Positions 18,476 to 27,537 of a stretch of DNA of 37,403 bases are shown piece after piece. Numbering within the stretch: position 1 is the stretch's first letter; each line of letters begins with the position of its first letter. The DNA is from Thermoplasmata archaeon (GTDB taxonomy: Archaea > Thermoplasmatota > Thermoplasmata > Thermoplasmatales > Thermoplasmataceae): contig JAKATM010000003.1 of the NCBI GenBank assembly GCA_021818765.1, positions 1 through 37,403 of the forward strand. Direction: 5' to 3'. The translations under genes were made by a program, and so were the position numbers. The notes below the pieces were generated by a model, which saw nothing but the letters and a program-made list of their open reading frames with translations, did not search any database and had not been told where the DNA came from.

Positions 18476-20497
18476 TCACAGCAGCTTGCCTGCAATTATC
18501 TCTGAGATATCGTTTATCTTTATCTTCTCCTCTCTGTTCGTTACCTTCCGTGCATCGTCAAGCATGATCATGCAGTACGGACAAGCCGTTACAAGATTCG
18601 TAGCACCGGTCTGGTCTGCCATTTCCATTCTCTTATGTGAGATCTTTGTTCCGGCGGTTTCATTCATCCAGAGTCTACCGCCACCTGCGCCACAACAGAG
18701 GGACTTTGACTTGTTCATAGCCATCTCAACTATGTTGCTGGAAACTGAACCAAGCGCCTCTCTTGGGGCATCGAATACCCTGTTGTATCTTCCGAGATAA
18801 CATGGGTCATGGAAGGTATACTTTGCCTCTTTGTCATCATCCTTTGCGACCTTAATCTTTCCTTCAGAAATAAGCTTGGAAATGTATTCGGTGTGGTGGA
18901 ACACTTCTACCTTATATCCCATTGAGGCGTAATCATTCTTAAGTGAGTTGAAGCAGTGTGGGCATGCTGTAATAATCTGTTTTACGTTGTGCTTCTTCAG
19001 CGTTTCGATGTTCTGGGTGGCGAGAGTCTGCGCCATGTATTCGTTACCCGTCCTCTTTGCAGGGTCACCTGTGCATTTCTCCTCCTCTCCTAGTATAGCA
19101 AAATTGATCTTCGCCTCCTTAAGAATCTTAACCACTGATTTTGCTATGTCGCTGTTTCTTGGATCAAAACTCGCGACACAGCCAACCCAGTAAAGGAGAT
19201 CAAAATCATCGCTTTGACTCTTTGAAACTATGTTTATCCCAAGGTCCTTAGCCCAGTCAGCCCGCGTCGATTGGGGATTGTTAAAGGGTGAATTATACAT
19301 CTCGAGGTTCCTGTACATGTCGATTGTCTCCTTCGGCGCCTTCCCCTCGTTCAGCACCAGCGACCTTCTCATGTTCACGATCTTGTCAAGGTGGTCGATC
19401 ATGACTGGGCACTGCTCCACACATGCCATACATGTCGTGCAGGACCACAGATCCTCCTCCGCAATCGCAGATCCAATTACAGGCTTGATCAGATCCGACT
19501 TTGCAGGGTCCGCATGCGACCTCCTCACCTCAGGACCTTCTGCAAGCACAACTTCCCTGAGGTCCCAAATTATATCCCTCGGGGAGAGGGTTTTCCCAGT
19601 CATAGCGGCTGGGCAGTTTGCAGTACACCTTCCACACTCAGTGCATGCATAGAAGTCAAGGTAATCCTTCCATGTGAAATCACGGATATCGGTAGCGCCG
19701 AACTTGGTTTCTTTCTCAAAGTCTATGGGCATCAACTGAGCCTGCGGCGTATCCTTCAACAGAAGGACATTGAAAGGAGCGGCAAGTAGGTGGAGATGCT
19801 TTGATCTGGGTATGTATATAAGGAAAACGAGAAAATCGAGTGCATGCACTGTCCAGACAGACCAGTAAAGATAGTAACCTGCCGGACCGGATATTTTTGG
19901 CAGGGATGTCGCAAGGGCATACGTTATCGGGGTGTATTCCGTTGGAAGCCCCGTCATAATTGCGCCTGGGATTGATTGCGTCACGCCGTCAATCCGGAGT
20001 ATGCCGAGAATGTAATAGCTAACCATCAGAGTTCCTACAAGGAAAAGTATAAACGCTGCCTCAAATCCGTTGAAACCCTGGTATCTGGGAATCCTTATAA
20101 CCCATCTTCGCAACACTGCATATATGACATCTGCGATCAGTATAGCAGCCATGATATCTACAGTGAGGAAGACCGCATCTGCAAGGCCGCCAGGAGGTAT
20201 CAGCACCTTCCCGGGGAACAGGCCAGTATAGAAGAAGCTCAGGGAATAGCCTGCGAATGCGATGAATCCCCAGAACATTATCGCGTGCATTATCCCGCCG
20301 GAAAGATCCTTGAAGAGCTTACCCTGCAAGAAGACGTTTCTTATGACGTAGTAAAGCCTTCTTCCTATGTTTGCCTTCATTTTCACCTTTTTCTGCGGTA
20401 TTTTGAATGCATTCCAAAGCAGGGAATAGACAGTGTAAAGGAAAAGCGAAAGAGCGATGATAACGCCAGCAAGCAGTAGAATCGAGAATTGGTACAT
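18476..20497 (-). CDS. Membrane-anchored Fe-S oxidoreductase (NarI-like TM domain, two 4Fe-4S, two CCG domains; HdrD/FadF/EMO-like, candidate ETF:quinone oxidoreductase)
   Basis: N-terminal TM helices; CTECGRCTANCPA and CTTCMACVEQCP ferredoxin clusters; CCG motifs ACPHCFNSLKNDY, LCCGAGGGRLWMNE, ACPYCMIML. Confidence 0.87.
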   Translation of the reverse strand: MYQFSILLLAGVIIALSLFLYTVYSLLWNAFKIPQKKVKMKANIGRRLYYVIRNVFLQGKLFKDLSGGIMHAIMFWGFIAFAGYSLSFFYTGLFPGKVLIPPGGLADAVFLTVDIMAAILIADVIYAVLRRWVIRIPRYQGFNGFEAAFILFLVGTLMVSYYILGILRIDGVTQSIPGAIMTGLPTEYTPITYALATSLPKISGPAGYYLYWSVWTVHALDFLVFLIYIPRSKHLHLLAAPFNVLLLKDTPQAQLMPIDFEKETKFGATDIRDFTWKDYLDFYACTECGRCTANCPAAMTGKTLSPRDIIWDLREVVLAEGPEVRRSHADPAKSDLIKPVIGSAIAEEDLWSCTTCMACVEQCPVMIDHLDKIVNMRRSLVLNEGKAPKETIDMYRNLEMYNSPFNNPQSTRADWAKDLGINIVSKSQSDDFDLLYWVGCVASFDPRNSDIAKSVVKILKEAKINFAILGEEEKCTGDPAKRTGNEYMAQTLATQNIETLKKHNVKQIITACPHCFNSLKNDYASMGYKVEVFHHTEYISKLISEGKIKVAKDDDKEAKYTFHDPCYLGRYNRVFDAPREALGSVSSNIVEMAMNKSKSLCCGAGGGRLWMNETAGTKISHKRMEMADQTGATNLVTACPYCMIMLDDARKVTNREEKIKINDISEIIAGKLL

Positions 20498-20682
20498 CAG
20501 TCACCACACCGGAGATTCAGGTAATCCACTTGTCAATATGTAATCGCATTATATTTATTGTTTCCCTAATCTTTCTAAGAGATTCCAGTTCTTATCAAAA
20601 CAGCTCTTCGAACATGGTTGATCAAAGCGCATCAAGATAATTCATTTCGAAATATTCCTGCTATGTTCTTGACAAAACATGA

Positions 20683-23586
20683 TTACTTACGCCGACGACG
20701 TGATGCCACTATTCCTGCAGATATAAGAGTCAAAGCGAGTAGCGTAAGCAAGATCTGAATTTCCATGTTCGAAAGAATGGAATTATAAATAGAACCAAGT
20801 ATGCCATTCGACTTGCCCCTCGAAAAAGTTATAGACTCGTTCACCTCGTGGCCAGCCACAACGATCGAACCATTAGATGGGCTTGCGTTATATCCTCCAG
20901 GGGCGGAAACATTGAACGCAAGGGTCGAATTAGCGAAGTAAAAGATGATAGACGTGTTGGTTCCAGAGAGAGTTTGGTTTCCAAGCATGACTGACCATTC
21001 AGTTCCAGCCGGAAGCCCGGTTTCACTGAATACCACGGGTGTAAGATACAATCTGAATGATATATTTATGATGGATGGTTTTCCGCCAGAAACTGTCAGA
21101 GCTTTTAACGATGAATTGAAATATGACCTGTTTGAGCTCCAGGCGTGATAAGTATATGTGCCATTCATCAGATCTACCACTATGTTCGAGGTGTTAGATG
21201 ATGCATTAAATGTGTGCCCCGATGAGTTGGTTATGTTGACATACCAGAATCCAGAAGGCAGGCCTTTCTCAATAAATGTCTCCGCATACAATACCGGGCC
21301 AAAGATGATCGTAATGTTGACTGACCTATTTCCTGATACAGTAAAGGTCCCGCTTCTATTCAAGGGTCTGTAATCCGCATTTGTAGATTCAGGGAAATAG
21401 CGGTAAGTTCCGTTTTTGAGGAAGATTTCAACAGACTTCGAAGTTGAGACCTGACCGGTTATATTCGCCGTCTCGTTATATATATAGATAGACCACGGCG
21501 TACCTGGCGGCAGACCCGACTCTTCAAATGAAGCGGAAAATCTTGAAACCATGAATTTGATATCTATAGTCTTCGATCCATTCACTGTAATATTTCCGGA
21601 AGAAGGGTATGCTAAATACGACTGGTTCTCGCTTGAAACATTGTAGGAGTAAGAACCGTTCGAAAGACAGTATGTTATATTCGAACCTGACAATGCAGAT
21701 TCTTTTTTCCCGGACAAGTTTACGAACCATTTACCAGAAGACAGGCCGGACTCATTGAAAGTCACCCTGTGTCCGAGCTGGATACTTACAAGGTTATAGG
21801 AATTTATGCTCCCCCAGCCAACGGAGAGGCTATACCCGTTTCCTGCTGCGAAATCTGCGTTAGAGCCGTTCTTGATAAAATAAAAGACAGGTTTTCCAGA
21901 TAAATTTCCAGAGACCTGTTCTTGCCCAAGCTTGTAGAGGATAGGGTTGATAAAACCCTCCGGTTTCCCTAGCGAATGATCGATAACGGCGACCTGTCCC
22001 GCAACAAGCGGGGATGCAATACTCGTTCCGTCCACTTCTGCATAATAGGCTTGCCCATTAATTGAAATGTAGATTGACATGTTTGCTCCATCGGCTGCGA
22101 TATCCGGTGTACCCCTTCCAGACGCAGCACCAGTTATTGGTTCAGCTTCTGATATGACCTTGCTGACATACGATGAGGATTGCTGCCAATCCGGCTCTGA
22201 AAAAATCTTGCTTACTCCGCCCTGGGAGCCGTTTCCTGGGTCGGGTGTGTTGAACCAGACAGCCTCTGAAGAAATACCAGTGGTTCCACTGCCATTACTG
22301 GACTGCGTTCCAGATAGGTAGGTGAAAGCACCTCCCACAGCCAGTGTTCCAAAATTATTGTACGCCATTGAAGCCGGAAAGGATGGTACAGGAGACGGTG
22401 TGTTGCCATTATCGCCAGAAGATGCTATGACAGTTATTCCCCTAGCTGCCGCCTCCATTTCGTATTGCATCCAGGTTGAGTCATTGCAATCCTGAGTCCC
22501 CCATGAATTAGATATCGCCACAACTTTTGAAAGCGCAGAATCGACTGTTGCATTATAGCTCGGAGAAAGCACGGATGCAAAAGCAACATTCAGGTCAGCA
22601 ATAGATGGTGCGGATCCGTAAACTTCTACAATCGATGCTCCAGGAGCAGTTGAACCGGCCATTTCAAGATCGAGTGTGCTCTCCACATTTGCATCAGTTG
22701 AGTCATATTGAGCAGATTGACCCGGCGGCAGTGCACCGCAGACTGGATATCCATAAACAGAAGGGACAGGCTCCTCTGAGGGCAGGTTATTTTTGAAGTA
22801 TGTCGATATGTCAAGAGGGTCAAAGGGTGCAACCGACACATTGGAACTGTTATGCCCGGCCCAGAGTATGGTTGCAATAGTGGAATTGGAAGGATAACCA
22901 TACTGCTTGAAAAGTTCATTAAGCTGGTACGCAGCCTGAAAATCTGAGCCGTAAAGTGCCTGGCTTGTTCCAGAGCCGGTGAAGAGGGGCGACAGGCTGG
23001 GTATAAACCTGTCACTAAGACCCGAGATCGACGTAATTTTTCCAAAGTTTGCATCCAGGCTGAGCGCAGCATCTGGAGCAAAAAATAACCTTCCAGGAGC
23101 CTTGAAAACCATGATTTCCGTATGGAAAACATCTTCAAACTGTGTAACTGTTGCTGTCAATGATATAGATACCCTGTCTTCAAACGTTCTTGATACATTC
23201 AGGCCCTGCGATCTGAAATAGTTCACATACGAATTGTATTCGGTATAGCTTGGCGAGAATTGTGAAACGAACTGTTTCTCGCTCAGATATCTGTGATACT
23301 CAGGAGAGAATGGATCCTGGAGGTTCATCAGAAGATGGCTCAATTGCGCGGTGTTCCTGAATTCCAGTGTTACAAGGACATTCAGCTTCTTGCTTTGATT
23401 CATTGGTCCAACTTGCATATCCGGTCCAAGATATGTGCACGAAGCATCCGCGGATATGTACTGAGAAGTATTCGGATACAAGGAGGCTCGAGGTTCGCTT
23501 GAATAAGTATTATCATGCATTAAACCAAGCCCTGAAATAAGGATCAGGAGTAACGCGATTGCCCATGCAATGTAAGCATACTTCAC
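20683..23586 (-). CDS. S53 family (sedolisin/kumamolisin-like) peptidase with C-terminal repeat domains and membrane anchor
   Basis: Pro-kumamolisin activation domain; ESTLDLEMAG (E-xxx-D), SSGDNGNTPSP, DGTSIASPLVAGQ catalytic motifs; signal peptide; C-terminal TM followed by RRRRK. Confidence 0.92.
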   Translation of the reverse strand: MKYAYIAWAIALLLILISGLGLMHDNTYSSEPRASLYPNTSQYISADASCTYLGPDMQVGPMNQSKKLNVLVTLEFRNTAQLSHLLMNLQDPFSPEYHRYLSEKQFVSQFSPSYTEYNSYVNYFRSQGLNVSRTFEDRVSISLTATVTQFEDVFHTEIMVFKAPGRLFFAPDAALSLDANFGKITSISGLSDRFIPSLSPLFTGSGTSQALYGSDFQAAYQLNELFKQYGYPSNSTIATILWAGHNSSNVSVAPFDPLDISTYFKNNLPSEEPVPSVYGYPVCGALPPGQSAQYDSTDANVESTLDLEMAGSTAPGASIVEVYGSAPSIADLNVAFASVLSPSYNATVDSALSKVVAISNSWGTQDCNDSTWMQYEMEAAARGITVIASSGDNGNTPSPVPSFPASMAYNNFGTLAVGGAFTYLSGTQSSNGSGTTGISSEAVWFNTPDPGNGSQGGVSKIFSEPDWQQSSSYVSKVISEAEPITGAASGRGTPDIAADGANMSIYISINGQAYYAEVDGTSIASPLVAGQVAVIDHSLGKPEGFINPILYKLGQEQVSGNLSGKPVFYFIKNGSNADFAAGNGYSLSVGWGSINSYNLVSIQLGHRVTFNESGLSSGKWFVNLSGKKESALSGSNITYCLSNGSYSYNVSSENQSYLAYPSSGNITVNGSKTIDIKFMVSRFSASFEESGLPPGTPWSIYIYNETANITGQVSTSKSVEIFLKNGTYRYFPESTNADYRPLNRSGTFTVSGNRSVNITIIFGPVLYAETFIEKGLPSGFWYVNITNSSGHTFNASSNTSNIVVDLMNGTYTYHAWSSNRSYFNSSLKALTVSGGKPSIINISFRLYLTPVVFSETGLPAGTEWSVMLGNQTLSGTNTSIIFYFANSTLAFNVSAPGGYNASPSNGSIVVAGHEVNESITFSRGKSNGILGSIYNSILSNMEIQILLTLLALTLISAGIVASRRRRK
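20820..21770 (-). repeat. Four tandem degenerate protein repeats (about 75-80 aa, 'F.E.GLP.G..W.V') inside the S53 peptidase gene
   Basis: HRVTFNESGLSSGKWFVNLSG / FSASFEESGLPPGTPWSIYIYNE / YAETFIEKGLPSGFWYVNITN / TPVVFSETGLPAGTEWSVMLGN, each followed by a 'NGTY/NGSY/NSTL' segment. Boundaries are approximate. Confidence 0.75.
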
Positions 23587-23806
23587 TCAGTGGCATTATC
23601 TAATGGGATAAAATAATTAATGGTGCAAATCAGGTAGCCCTTAATGGATCCAGAAATTTTAAATTTGCTGAGCAAGAAATTGTCACCATTCCCGGAGAAG
23701 ATTGCCTTCAAAAAATCAATCGTTCCAGAGGTGTAAGTAATCATTTAGAACCTCAACCTGGTATCAACGAAGCTGCCATCCATTAGGTTGCACTGCATTT
23801 ATGTGA

Positions 23807-24940
23807 CTATCGTTTCTGCATCAGAAAAATGTATTCATGCTTGAAGACATAATATCCACCTGCAAGTGCGCGATATCTCCATAGCTCCTTCTGGCTCCTT
23901 TTACCTCTAGTGTCCTCAAAATTCTTGACTATAATACTTTTAAGAGTGAACCCGCATTCCATAAGCTTTTGCATGGAATAGAAACCAACCGGTATCCAGG
24001 ATCCTGATGCATACTTATCTCCTATCACCATGACCAAATGCCCTCCTTTAGCCAAAAGATGATAACACTTATCCGCTATTACAGACAGGCGTTCCAGAAA
24101 CATTTCCAGACTGGCAGAATTAGAAAGATCTCGCTCATCGGTGCTGAAATGTATAATGTCAAAATATGGTGGATGCAATAATATCAGCTTTGGCGAGGGC
24201 GCTCCAAGATCCGCAAACATCTGGTTAAAATCAGCAGCCAGGCTGTCTGCGTTAATCATTATTGTCCTTGGTCTGGATGCATCCTTAAGTGCATTCAGCA
24301 CACCAGTGACCCTCGCGGTCGTTTCTGCATTCAGGTCGATTCCAATTGAATTTCTACCAAGGTTCGAAGCTTCAAAAAGCGTCGTTCCACTGCCAGCGAA
24401 TGGATCAAATACCCAGTCATTCTTTTTAGTGAATCTAAGCATGAACTGCCTCGGTATCTGAGGGACAAAATTCCCCCAGTACCACGCTGAGTTTCCCTTG
24501 GAACTTTCTCTCCTGTCTAAATGCCAGTAGCTATCCGTAATAATATCCTTATAAATTTTCCACTGATTCAGATTCAGGTCATTTATCCCGTTGCTTTTGT
24601 GCCTGACAAGCGATCTTGAGAGCCTTTTCAGGTAGTAATCCATGCGTTCCTCGGTATATGCTGACATTGCCTGATCCACTTCATCAAGCAGATATGAAAG
24701 GGAAACCATATTTCCATCATCGAGAAGGCCGTCAGTTAAAGGCGGCAATTGAAGGGATAAGATCTCCTCCTTAAGGTTCTTCAATCCATTGAATTTAGTC
24801 TCTTTGCCGCTTAACTTAGCGATACGATCAACTAATTTCACAAGTTTATCGTCAATACGAACCTTGAAATCGCTATTCTTGTTGAGATTTCCTGAATGTT
24901 TATCGCCTTGTGGTGTTTTTTTTCCTATCCCTTTTTCCAT
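23807..24940 (-). CDS. DNA methyltransferase, N4-C/N6-A amino-methyltransferase-like
   Basis: VFDPFAGSGTTLFEASNLGRNSIGIDLNAE (motif I region) followed by LILLHPPYFDIIHFS (motif IV variant) and GGHLVMVIGDKYASG. Confidence 0.85.
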   Translation of the reverse strand: MEKGIGKKTPQGDKHSGNLNKNSDFKVRIDDKLVKLVDRIAKLSGKETKFNGLKNLKEEILSLQLPPLTDGLLDDGNMVSLSYLLDEVDQAMSAYTEERMDYYLKRLSRSLVRHKSNGINDLNLNQWKIYKDIITDSYWHLDRRESSKGNSAWYWGNFVPQIPRQFMLRFTKKNDWVFDPFAGSGTTLFEASNLGRNSIGIDLNAETTARVTGVLNALKDASRPRTIMINADSLAADFNQMFADLGAPSPKLILLHPPYFDIIHFSTDERDLSNSASLEMFLERLSVIADKCYHLLAKGGHLVMVIGDKYASGSWIPVGFYSMQKLMECGFTLKSIIVKNFEDTRGKRSQKELWRYRALAGGYYVFKHEYIFLMQKR

Positions 24941-24986
24941 CTTATGTCTCCATTAAGACAAGGCAGGATTTAAGATTGTTATCTGC

Positions 24987-25868
24987 ATGCTTCAACTGAA
25001 ACTGCTAATGGAAAATGAACTGACCACATCCGATCTTCTGGATATGATAATGAGATCATTTCCGGAATTGAAAATATCGAAGATCGTCATAAACAACAGG
25101 GGATGGGACAATATCATAGGCATAGTAAACGACAATGTCGTATTCAGGTTCCCAAAAAATACATCGTCTGAAATGAGCATGAAAATGGAGATAAAACTGA
25201 TTGGAATGCTAACAGGATTTCCAGTTAGCCTTCCAGAATACACTTTTCTGTCTAAATCAGGTAGATTTTTTGCCGGATATCCTTTCATTCCCGGGCTTCC
25301 TTTAAACTCCTCCTCCACACTGGGGAAGGGAATTTTAAGTGATATTACCAGGATTCTTCAATACTTGAGGGAATTTCCGCTAAGCAAATGCATGCTAGCG
25401 GGTGTGCCCATTCATGACAACATTTCCTGGCTTAATAGGCAGCAGGAAATATTGGGCAGATTTGAGCAATCCCTCTCTATATTGACCGGTTCAGGGTACT
25501 TCTCTGAACTGAGGAAAGAACTCATTGATGCTCTATCAGGAATGAGCAAGGATTGCCTAACGCTCTGTCATGGAGACCTATACAGGGGAAACGTGTTGAT
25601 CTCCGGAAAGCATGACAGGATAACAGGTGTAATAGACTGGGGCGATGCATTCTACGGGGACTACGCTTTTGACATCGCGGCAGTGACACTTGACTTTCCT
25701 TCCAAGCACATGAAGGAAATCGTATCTGAGTTCTCACCGGAAACCGACAAAACAGCTTTGGAGAGGATATTTTACTATACAAAGGTCGAACCGCTATATC
25801 TAGCAGATAACCTGATGAGGAAGGGGCATGCGGAAGAAGCCAGCAAAGTACTAGAGGAGATTATGTGA
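24987..25868 (+). CDS. Aminoglycoside phosphotransferase (APH)-family kinase
   Basis: LCHGDLYRGNVLISGKHDRITGVIDWGDAFYGDYAFDIAAV, the APH catalytic loop and DxD/DFG-equivalent. Confidence 0.9.
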   Translation: MLQLKLLMENELTTSDLLDMIMRSFPELKISKIVINNRGWDNIIGIVNDNVVFRFPKNTSSEMSMKMEIKLIGMLTGFPVSLPEYTFLSKSGRFFAGYPFIPGLPLNSSSTLGKGILSDITRILQYLREFPLSKCMLAGVPIHDNISWLNRQQEILGRFEQSLSILTGSGYFSELRKELIDALSGMSKDCLTLCHGDLYRGNVLISGKHDRITGVIDWGDAFYGDYAFDIAAVTLDFPSKHMKEIVSEFSPETDKTALERIFYYTKVEPLYLADNLMRKGHAEEASKVLEEIM

Positions 25869-25882
25869 ACCTGTCCAAACGG

Positions 25883-25898
25883 TTCGCTACTTAGCGAA
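25883..25898. promoter_or_regulatory. Inverted repeat TTCGCTA-CT-TAGCGAA between the APH stop and the vWA promoter
   Basis: Perfect 7-bp arms with a 2-bp spacer, about 30 bp upstream of a TATA-like box (atatttataa). Candidate operator or hairpin. Confidence 0.4.
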
Positions 25899-25929
25899 TA
25901 AAATACGTAATTCTATGACGCAGATCAGA

Positions 25930-25940
25930 AATATTTATAA
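25930..25940 (+). promoter_or_regulatory. TATA-like box for the vWA gene (leaderless start at 25963)
   Basis: aatatttataa centred about 27 nt upstream of the in-frame ATG at 25963. Confidence 0.45.
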
Positions 25941-25962
25941 CTTGTATCATGCTTTAGCCCTT

Positions 25963-26802
25963 ATGGTATACGAAGCAGAAATCAGCCGTACAAACCCGTC
26001 TTTGATATTATTCCTCATAGATCAGTCAAGATCAATGAGCCACAAGTTGCCGGGTGGAGAGAGATCCAAAGCACAGGAAGCCTCGGATGCAATCAACAGG
26101 CAAATAGGTGACTTTGTCCTGAGATGCACAAAGAGTGATGGAATTCGTGACTATTTCTATCTTGGCGTTATTGGCTATGGTTACGTTACTGGAAAGGCTG
26201 GCTCCATTCTCAAAGGGGACCTTATACACCCAATTTCGGAACTTGCAGGAACTCCTCTCAGGACAGAAAAGAGGAAAATGAAGGTATCAGACGGATCAGG
26301 CGGGGACATAGAAGTAGATTATGATTTTGGAGTATGGTTTGATCCGGTTGCAAACGGCGACACCCCAATGTGCAAGGCACTAACGATAGCAAGGGATACC
26401 ATAAAGGACTGGGTAGAGGAGCATCCATCTTCTTATCCACCGATCTTGATAAACATTACCGACGGACAGGCCACCGACGGGAACCCTGAGGACGTAATAA
26501 AGGAGATTCTCGAGCTTAAGACCTCAGATGGCGATACACTGATTTGGAATTGCCACTTATCTTCTAACCCATCGACGCCGGTTTCATTCCCTTCGGAGGA
26601 GTCGGACCTGCCCAACGACAAATATGCTATCTCGCTGTTCGGCGTATCTAGCGTTCTTCCTTCACAATACGTAGGATACGCAAGGGAAATGCAGATAGAT
26701 CTTAAGGACAACGCCAGGGCATACGTCTTTAATGCCCAGCTAGAGCAACTAGTCGAATTCATCGATATTGGAACAAGGGGTCCCCAGGGGCAGATGCAAT
26801 AA
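25963..26802 (+). CDS. vWA domain protein (TerY-like) with intact MIDAS
   Basis: MVYEAEISRTNPSLILFLIDQSRSMS (DxSxS), GDTPMCKAL (Thr), ITDGQATDG (Asp). The track gives 25915 as start; ATG 25963 fits TATA spacing and the family-like N-terminus better. Confidence 0.88.
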   Translation: MVYEAEISRTNPSLILFLIDQSRSMSHKLPGGERSKAQEASDAINRQIGDFVLRCTKSDGIRDYFYLGVIGYGYVTGKAGSILKGDLIHPISELAGTPLRTEKRKMKVSDGSGGDIEVDYDFGVWFDPVANGDTPMCKALTIARDTIKDWVEEHPSSYPPILINITDGQATDGNPEDVIKEILELKTSDGDTLIWNCHLSSNPSTPVSFPSEESDLPNDKYAISLFGVSSVLPSQYVGYAREMQIDLKDNARAYVFNAQLEQLVEFIDIGTRGPQGQMQ

Positions 26803-27537
26803 TTGCTTTCAGTGAGAGAATTCCACCGCCCCAAGTCTGGGTATCGGGAATCTGAGTATGAGGATGCATACTCATTGGATGCAGATGGTGGGAAATTCGC
26901 AGTAGCTGATGGTGCAACTGAGTCCAGTTTCTCAAATATATGGGCTAAGGCCCTCGTCTCAACTTTTGTCGAAAACCCTCCCCCAATGGACATGAACGAC
27001 AGGCAGTCAGTCAAGAACCTTTTGGACGAAGCGAGAAAAAAATGGTACGGGGAGATAGACTGGACCTCGCTTCCATGGTTCCAGAAGAACAAGGCAGTAC
27101 TGGGATCATACTCAACTTTTCTTGGGCTTCAGGTAGACTCTCCTCAGAGCCCAAAGCGCTACAGATGCATTACGATTGGAGATTCTTGCCTGTTCCATCT
27201 TTCCGGCCCGAAAATGGAGTCTTTTCCCTACTCTGATTACAGGGATCTTAATTACACGCCGAGGCTGATGTGGAGCGGCCATGGGTACCCCATAGGGCTG
27301 AGCAAGGACGTTGAACCGCCCGGACTGGAAGTCAAATATGGCAAGATAAAGGATGGTGACACCCTTATACTGGCAACGGATGCAATCTCCAAGTGGATGC
27401 TTCAGAACAAGGCAAACAGGCCATGGCAACAAATACTGGACAACGCCGATGACTGGGACTCATACATAGGCGGGCTCATTTCGAGCGGCTCCATGAAGAA
27501 TGACGATATCACCGTTATTTTCATCTCTGTATCTTAG
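26803..27537 (+). CDS. PP2C-type protein Ser/Thr phosphatase
   Basis: YEDAYSLDADGGKFAVADGATESSF, CITIGDSCLFHL, LILATDAISKWML, NDDITVIFI motifs. TTG (or GTG at 26812) start directly after the vWA stop. Confidence 0.88.
   Translation: MLSVREFHRPKSGYRESEYEDAYSLDADGGKFAVADGATESSFSNIWAKALVSTFVENPPPMDMNDRQSVKNLLDEARKKWYGEIDWTSLPWFQKNKAVLGSYSTFLGLQVDSPQSPKRYRCITIGDSCLFHLSGPKMESFPYSDYRDLNYTPRLMWSGHGYPIGLSKDVEPPGLEVKYGKIKDGDTLILATDAISKWMLQNKANRPWQQILDNADDWDSYIGGLISSGSMKNDDITVIFISVS

Noticed and set aside
19976-20479. 167-aa plus-strand ORF antisense to the Fe-S oxidoreductase N-terminus
   Set aside because: Opposite the TM-domain coding region; no independent evidence for coding.
22626-23138. 170-aa minus-strand ORF inside the S53 peptidase gene (other frame)
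   Set aside because: Overlaps the pro-kumamolisin/catalytic domain coding sequence in a different frame; no recognisable motifs.
24987-25868. Antibiotic-resistance gene (aminoglycoside phosphotransferase)
   Set aside because: The APH fold is broad (choline, homoserine, fructosamine and other small-molecule kinases); in an archaeal context a resistance role is unsupported.
26433-27092. 219-aa minus-strand ORF across the vWA/PP2C junction
   Set aside because: Antisense to two well-supported domain proteins whose motifs are intact; composition typical of a shadow ORF.
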